Assembly: GCF_003287895.1 (NCBI RefSeq) | Contig: NZ_CP030280.1 | Location: 2,177,501-2,241,500, forward strand | Direction of reading: 5' to 3' | Length of the DNA stretch: 64,000 bases | Origin: Blautia argi | GTDB lineage: Bacteria; Bacillota; Clostridia; Lachnospirales; Lachnospiraceae | Shown: in pieces, positions 60,459-64,000 of the stretch | Numbering within the stretch: position 1 is the stretch's first letter | Layout of the letters: the number at the start of each line of letters is the position of its first letter | The notes under the pieces: model-generated | Database searches by the model: none | Seen by the model: the letters and a program-made list of their open reading frames with translations, nothing else | What the model was told of the DNA's origin: nothing | Position numbers and translations under genes: made by a program

Positions 60459-60971
60459 ATGAACAACCAGTTATTTGAACAGGCAAAAAACGATGATATT
60501 CTGTCAAAGGAGCTGATTTCTTTTCTTCTGGAAACCATGGAATACAATCGCCTGAGCTTTATCAACGATGCTGTAGAGATTTTGAAAATTCTGAAAATCC
60601 GAATTGAGCGCGGAGATAAAATTACAGATGCGGTTTCTCACCAGATTTACAATCTGCCGGACTTTAAAAGCTTTGTCCGTGAGCATTTCTCTTCTTATGT
60701 TTACAATGAAGTCTTTTCCTCAAAAGGAGAAAAAAGCTATTTCTGTCTGGAACCTTGCGAGGGTGGTTATGAGCTGGTTCTCTCTGATAAGGATAGCAAG
60801 GTGTACAAGTGGATTTCCAGCCTGAATGAGAAATTTTCTCTGGTGTATATGATAGCCACAAAAGTTGTGTACATAAAAAATGTAAAAGCGAAAACTTATG
60901 CTCCGTTTTTATCCTCCAACGGGAAATACTGCCGCTATGATGAAAGCGTAGGGAAAATTCTGGAAATCTGA
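60459..60971 (+). CDS. protein of unknown function
   Basis: Encodes 170 residues from ATG 60459 with GGAGG upstream. Helical N-terminal half (LISFLLETMEYNRLSFINDA, about 18-37, and a second helix to about 60), then a beta-rich half (SYFCLEPCEGGYELVLSDKD, about 94-113; YIKNVKAKTYAPFLSSNG). No signal peptide or catalytic motif. It is 32 bases downstream of the YtxH-like gene and ends at a bidirectional terminator. I do not recognise the family. Confidence 0.7.
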   Translation: MNNQLFEQAKNDDILSKELISFLLETMEYNRLSFINDAVEILKILKIRIERGDKITDAVSHQIYNLPDFKSFVREHFSSYVYNEVFSSKGEKSYFCLEPCEGGYELVLSDKDSKVYKWISSLNEKFSLVYMIATKVVYIKNVKAKTYAPFLSSNGKYCRYDESVGKILEI

Positions 60972-60978
60972 TATAAAG

Positions 60979-61027
60979 AAAAAAGGGGATCCCATGGAAT
61001 TTCAGTCACAGGATACCCTTTTTCTAT
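60979..61027. terminator. bidirectional terminator
   Basis: AAAAAGGGGATCC (from 60979) pairs with GGATACCCTTTTT (to 61023) with one mismatch; A-run and T-run at the outer ends allow function in both directions between the unknown gene and the convergent ABC ATPase gene. Confidence 0.8.
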
Positions 61028-61770
61028 TTATTTTCTTCTATTTTCTTTAAAATATATCTTTTATACTTCAAAAATTCCTGTGTCAGATTAAAATCCTCTG
61101 ACCTTGGCTTTGGTTCTTTGATAACAAGCTCTTCTGTGATTCTTCCCGGATTTCCTGTGAGGAGATAAATCCGGTCTGCCAACAAAATGGCTTCGTCTAT
61201 ATCATGAGTGATAAAAATTGTGGACAGATGAATCTGCTCCATAACCTGAAGATACCATTTGTGCATAGCGCTCTTGGTCAGGGTATCCAAAGCAGAAAAA
61301 GGCTCATCTAAAAGTGCGATTTTCCTGGAAAACATATAGGTTCTGAGAAGGGCTGCTCTCTGTCGCATACCTCCGGACAGTTGAACCGGATATTTTTTCT
61401 GAGTACCCTCCAGCCCAAATTCCTGAAAATAAGGCTGTACCAGCTTTCTCGCTTGTTTTTTCTTCTCTCCCCTGATAATCAGGGGCAAAGCCACATTATC
61501 CTCAATGGTGCGATAGGGCAGAAGCAAATCCTTTTGAAGCATATAGCTGACCTGCCCCGGCCTACCTGTAATGTCCTCACCGTCTAAAAGCACCTGCCCG
61601 CTGTCTGGCTTTAAGATACCGGAAATCACATTAAACAGTGTCGTTTTGCCTCCTCCGCTGACTCCCAGAAGTGCAACCAGTTCCTTATCCCCCAGATGAA
61701 GGGACACGTTTTCTAAAACCCTTTTGTCTTCAAAGGTTTTTGTCACATGGGAAACCTCTAGCTGTGCCAT
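61024..61770 (-). CDS. thiZ: ABC transporter ATP-binding protein, thiamine-precursor type
   Basis: Encodes 248 residues of the nitrate/sulfonate/thiamine-precursor ATPase family. Walker A GVSGGGKTTLF (about 37-47; the usual second Ser/Cys is Gly), Q-loop MLQKDLLLPYRT (about 77), signature LSGGMRQRAALLR (about 131), Walker B KIALLDEPFSALD (about 151) and H-loop TIFITHDIDEAI (about 183) are intact. With the ThiY-like protein and permease it forms an importer. Assigned to thiamine or its pyrimidine precursor from the ThiY-like partner and the thiamine-binding protein gene. Confidence 0.85.
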   Translation of the reverse strand: MAQLEVSHVTKTFEDKRVLENVSLHLGDKELVALLGVSGGGKTTLFNVISGILKPDSGQVLLDGEDITGRPGQVSYMLQKDLLLPYRTIEDNVALPLIIRGEKKKQARKLVQPYFQEFGLEGTQKKYPVQLSGGMRQRAALLRTYMFSRKIALLDEPFSALDTLTKSAMHKWYLQVMEQIHLSTIFITHDIDEAILLADRIYLLTGNPGRITEELVIKEPKPRSEDFNLTQEFLKYKRYILKKIEENK

Positions 61771-61793
61771 ATCTGATGCCGCCTTTCTCTTTC

Positions 61794-62811
61794 TTATTCC
61801 GGAAGATAGTCATTGGAAAATCCTGCATTCTCCGGTATTTTTGCTTCAGAAAGACCGTTTTCATTCAGCCAGTCATAAAAGGCATTCCAGCGCTCCGGAT
61901 CCATATATCCCCAACGCTCCTCCTCTGCCTTATACTGGTCTGCCAGGTATTTCTGGCTTGCCTTCACCAGTTCGCTGTCCAGCTCCGGTGATGCCTTGCA
62001 GAGAAGCTCTGCTGCCTGTTCCGGTTCTTCAATAGCAAATTCATATCCTTTTTTTTACTGCTCTTAAAAACGCTTTTGCCGCATCGGGATTTTCCTTTAA
62101 AAAGTCATTATTAGCAATAATAACAGGCGTATAATAGTCAAACACTGGATTGAGATCCTTAAAGGCAAAATAATCGGTATCCAGCTTTGCCACCTCTGTT
62201 GCCACGCCTCCCCAGGCATAGAACACCCAGATTGCGTCCACAGATTTTGTCTTTAATGCGGAAACCTCATCAGTCACTGTGCTTGGAATCAGCTCTACCT
62301 TACTGAAATCACCGCCATCTCCTTCTACAACATTCTTCATCATGGCCTTTTCGATAGGCGCGTCCCAGGTGGCATATTTCTTTCCTTCCAGTCCCTTTGG
62401 GGAATCCATACCCTCTCCCTTTCTGGAAATAATACCTGAGGTATTGTGCTGCACTACGGCTGCTATGGCAGTATTGGGAAGAGCATTCTCTCCGGTCACC
62501 CCCGGCGCCATGGTATCCTGAAAAGAGATGCCAAGCTGAGCTTTCCCGGAGGCAACCAACGCATCTGCCCCATCCTCCGGCGGCTGTACAATCTCCACAT
62601 CCAGTCCCTCTTCTTTAAAATACCCCTTTTCCTCTGCCACATACAGTCCCGTATGATTGGTATTGGGCGTCCAGTCCAATACAAAGGTCAGTTTTTCTTC
62701 TTTGCTCTCTTTATTATCCTCTGTTCCTGCTGCTTGACTGCTGCTTTTACAACCGGTCAGGACTGCAAGCATGGTCACACACAGAGCTGCTGCTAACCAT
62801 TTTTTCTTCAT
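61794..62811 (-). pseudogene. thiY: ThiY-like substrate-binding lipoprotein, frame broken at 62049-62056
   Basis: Frame one gives a signal peptide with lipobox LTGC (about 18-21), DWTPNTNHTGLYVAEEKGYF (about 48-67; typical of ThiY/NMT1-like HMP-binding proteins) and runs to AVKKRI at residue 256. The next frame continues GYEFAIEEPEQAAELLCKAS and DQYKAEEERWGYMDPERWNA to a stop at 61794. The break is a run of eight T (62049-62056); with seven the text reads AVKKGYEFAIEEPEQ and the protein has 338 residues, as expected. An indel error is likely. Precedes the ATPase gene. Confidence 0.87.
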
Positions 62812-62829
62812 CTGTTTTTCTCCTCTTTC

Positions 62830-63594
62830 TTATTTGACATGCTCCCAGGGCATGGATTTTCTCTGAAGAAACTCCACCAGCTTCATAAGCAGAAGACTGA
62901 TAATGGAAATCAGAAAAATCACGGCAAACATTTTATCATAGGCAAATGCCTTTTTTACTCTGGTCATATAAACGCCAAGTCCGCTGAAGCCACCCAGCCA
63001 TTCTGAAATCACAGCGCCTACCACAGAGTAGGACACGGAGATTCTGAGGCTTGCAAAAAAATGACTTCTTGCACCCGGAAGCTTAATATAGCGGAATATC
63101 TGAAATTCCCCGGCGCCCATGGAACGCATGAGATTTATCATATCCTTATCTGCAGACCGAAAGCCGTCCAAAAGCCCCACAGTAATCGGAAAAAAGGTTA
63201 CCACTACAATGAGAATTACCTTTGGAAGCATTTCATATCCAAACCACAGTACCAAAAGAGGTGCAATGGCGACTGTGGGGATGGTCTGTGTCAGAACAAT
63301 CAGGGGATAAAAGGCCTTGTATACCTTATCGAACCGTTCCATAATTACGGCCATAAGAAAGCCCACCGAAATTCCACAGAAAAGTCCCAGTGCAGCCTCT
63401 AAAAGAGTTACTCTGGCATGTTCCATTAAAAGTCTGAAATCTCCTGCAAAGGCTTTCACCACATCAATCGGCGACGGCAGCATAAAATCAGGAATCAGCC
63501 CTGCCATGGAAACTGCCTGCCATAAGATAAGAAGCACTGTCACTGCGGACACTGTCCAAAATTTACTGGTGGTGTTTCGTAACTTTTCTTTCAA
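62830..63594 (-). CDS. thiX: ABC transporter permease, thiamine-precursor type
   Basis: Encodes 254 residues from a TTG at 63594 (GGAG eleven bases upstream), which lies inside the end of the thiamine-binding gene in another frame. Six membrane segments of the SsuC/ThiX type; the ATPase-contact loop is MRSMGAGEFQIFRYIKLPGA (about 158-177). VLTQTIPTVAIAPLLVLWFG (about 97-116) is characteristic. Partner of ThiY- and ThiZ-like proteins downstream. Confidence 0.88.
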   Translation of the reverse strand: MKEKLRNTTSKFWTVSAVTVLLILWQAVSMAGLIPDFMLPSPIDVVKAFAGDFRLLMEHARVTLLEAALGLFCGISVGFLMAVIMERFDKVYKAFYPLIVLTQTIPTVAIAPLLVLWFGYEMLPKVILIVVVTFFPITVGLLDGFRSADKDMINLMRSMGAGEFQIFRYIKLPGARSHFFASLRISVSYSVVGAVISEWLGGFSGLGVYMTRVKKAFAYDKMFAVIFLISIISLLLMKLVEFLQRKSMPWEHVK

Positions 63595-63859
63595 TACTCA
63601 GCACATCTCCTTCCGGCTTATAGCTGACCTTGATGTAAGCAGCTACAGACGGAGCTCCTGCTTTCACTGCAATATGCTGACATTCCTTTACAATGTCCAT
63701 AAGCTCATCATAGTCCCCTTCAATCGTGGTTTCAAAAGGTCCTACATAATAATTGTTTCCTGTGCTTTTGATGTAGGCAATCACCTCATCAACAATACGG
63801 ATTAATTCCTCGTCGTCCTTTGCCTCCGGCAATGTCTGAATTGCTACACTTGCGTTCAT
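63563..63859 (-). CDS. thiamine-binding protein (MTH1187/YkoF-like)
   Basis: Encodes 98 residues. NASVAIQTLPEAKDDEELIRI (in part), NNYYVGPFETTIEGDYDELM (about 36-55) and the KECQHIAVKAGAPSVAAYIKV segment match the MTH1187/YqgV family of small ferredoxin-like domains, several of which bind thiamine or its pyrimidine. Such genes commonly lead HMP/thiamine ABC operons, which supports the assignment of the three genes downstream. ATG 63859 has AGGAGG. Overlaps the permease gene by 32 bases. Confidence 0.88.
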   Translation of the reverse strand: MNASVAIQTLPEAKDDEELIRIVDEVIAYIKSTGNNYYVGPFETTIEGDYDELMDIVKECQHIAVKAGAPSVAAYIKVSYKPEGDVLSIERKVTKHHQ

Positions 63860-63892
63860 CTTGTTTTCCTCCTTTGTTTTAGGGTATAAAGA

Positions 63893-63914
63893 AGAATCTC
63901 GCCTGTGAGATTCT
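63893..63914 (-). repeat. hairpin, near copy of the one at 16406-16427
   Basis: AGAATCTC and GAGATTCT (63893-63900 and 63907-63914) form a perfect eight-base stem with six-base loop. On the minus strand TCTTTATA follows. It lies 34 bases before the thiamine-binding gene. Confidence 0.7.
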
Positions 63915-63925
63915 CCTATGAAACA

Positions 63926-63944
63926 AAAAATCCCTTCAGGGATT
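63926..63944 (-). terminator. terminator of the gene entering at the window edge
   Basis: AATCCC-TGAA-GGGATT (63944-63929 on the minus strand) followed by TTTTTGTTT. The stop codon of the edge gene overlaps the first arm. Confidence 0.8.
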
Positions 63945-64000
63945 ACCTGATGGGATTTACGTCTGTATCTGAATCTGCAAATTTTACAAACTGCTTCCTA
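63943..64000 (-). CDS. 3' end of an unidentified gene
   Basis: The minus-strand frame reads RKQFVKFADSDTDVNPIR and stops with TAA at 63943, immediately within a terminator. Only 18 residues are visible, too few to name the protein; it appears to be transcribed towards the thiamine operon and ended before it. Confidence 0.5.
   Translation of the reverse strand, partial: RKQFVKFADSDTDVNPIR

Noticed and set aside
1..64000. CRISPR arrays, tRNA and rRNA genes, prophage or conjugative modules
   Set aside because: No regularly spaced repeats, no cloverleaf with CCA end and no phage or transfer genes were recognised; the only clear mobile element is the IS at 17177-19051.

Overview
The window looks like chromosomal core and near-core sequence from a spore-forming gut Lachnospiraceae, most likely Blautia or a close relative. 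Pointers are the six-cysteine SCIFF peptide beside its radical SAM maturase and a fused secDF; dipicolinate synthase genes; a DUF2325/DUF3793 pair; a pyruvate formate-lyase whose glycyl-radical domain is a separate gene; and a carboxynorspermidine-type polyamine operon. Genus is inference; no rRNA or tRNA gene was recognised.

Layout. 1-2.1 kb: a broken-off HlyD-type efflux adaptor and a lipoprotein. 2.1-17.2 kb (minus strand): a housekeeping block running TIGR04086 membrane protein, scfA, scfB, secDF, recJ, apt, relA, MBL hydrolase, hemZ, HD-GYP protein, hisS, aspS. 17.2-19.05 kb: an intact 1.9-kb insertion sequence with 11-bp ends and 8-bp target duplications, sitting in the loop of an older hairpin. 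19.1-21.3 kb: a repeat-bearing, wall-anchored surface protein with a broken frame. 21.5-26.8 kb: a CBS transporter-like protein, a DUF624 protein and the split pfl operon. 26.9-31.6 kb: YdcF-like protein, GNAT, asnB and dpaA/dpaB. 31.7-40.5 kb: a five-gene operon joining a sugar ABC importer to an HlyD adaptor and a MacB-like membrane protein, with a divergent two-component system. 40.6-42.9 kb: a lipoprotein, two VOC proteins and an Rpn nuclease gene bracketed by 17-bp inverted repeats. 43-49.3 kb: polyamine operon carrying both the SAM-dependent and the carboxyspermidine routes. 49.5-49.7 kb: a strongly promoted, highly structured RNA upstream of speD. 49.7-59.7 kb: degV, DUF5721, nudC, htpG under CIRCE, a methyltransferase, an aldehyde dehydrogenase, two HAD phosphatases, maf and the DUF3793/DUF2325 pair behind two TTAGT-N4-ACTAA operators. 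60-64 kb: two small unknown genes and a thiamine-type ABC operon.

A cross-cutting observation: six genes (hisS, the surface protein, both sugar permeases, DUF3793 and the ThiY-like protein) have broken frames. In five of them removing one base from a homopolymer run restores the family sequence. One of the five is hisS, which is normally essential, so sequencing or assembly indels are the simplest explanation; they are annotated here as frame-disrupted full-length genes.

The most interesting unexplained element is the ~200-nt structured RNA at 49496-49701 on the minus strand. Next come the Rpn gene with its inverted-repeat bracket, the importer/HlyD hybrid operon and the two metal-type operators in front of DUF2325.
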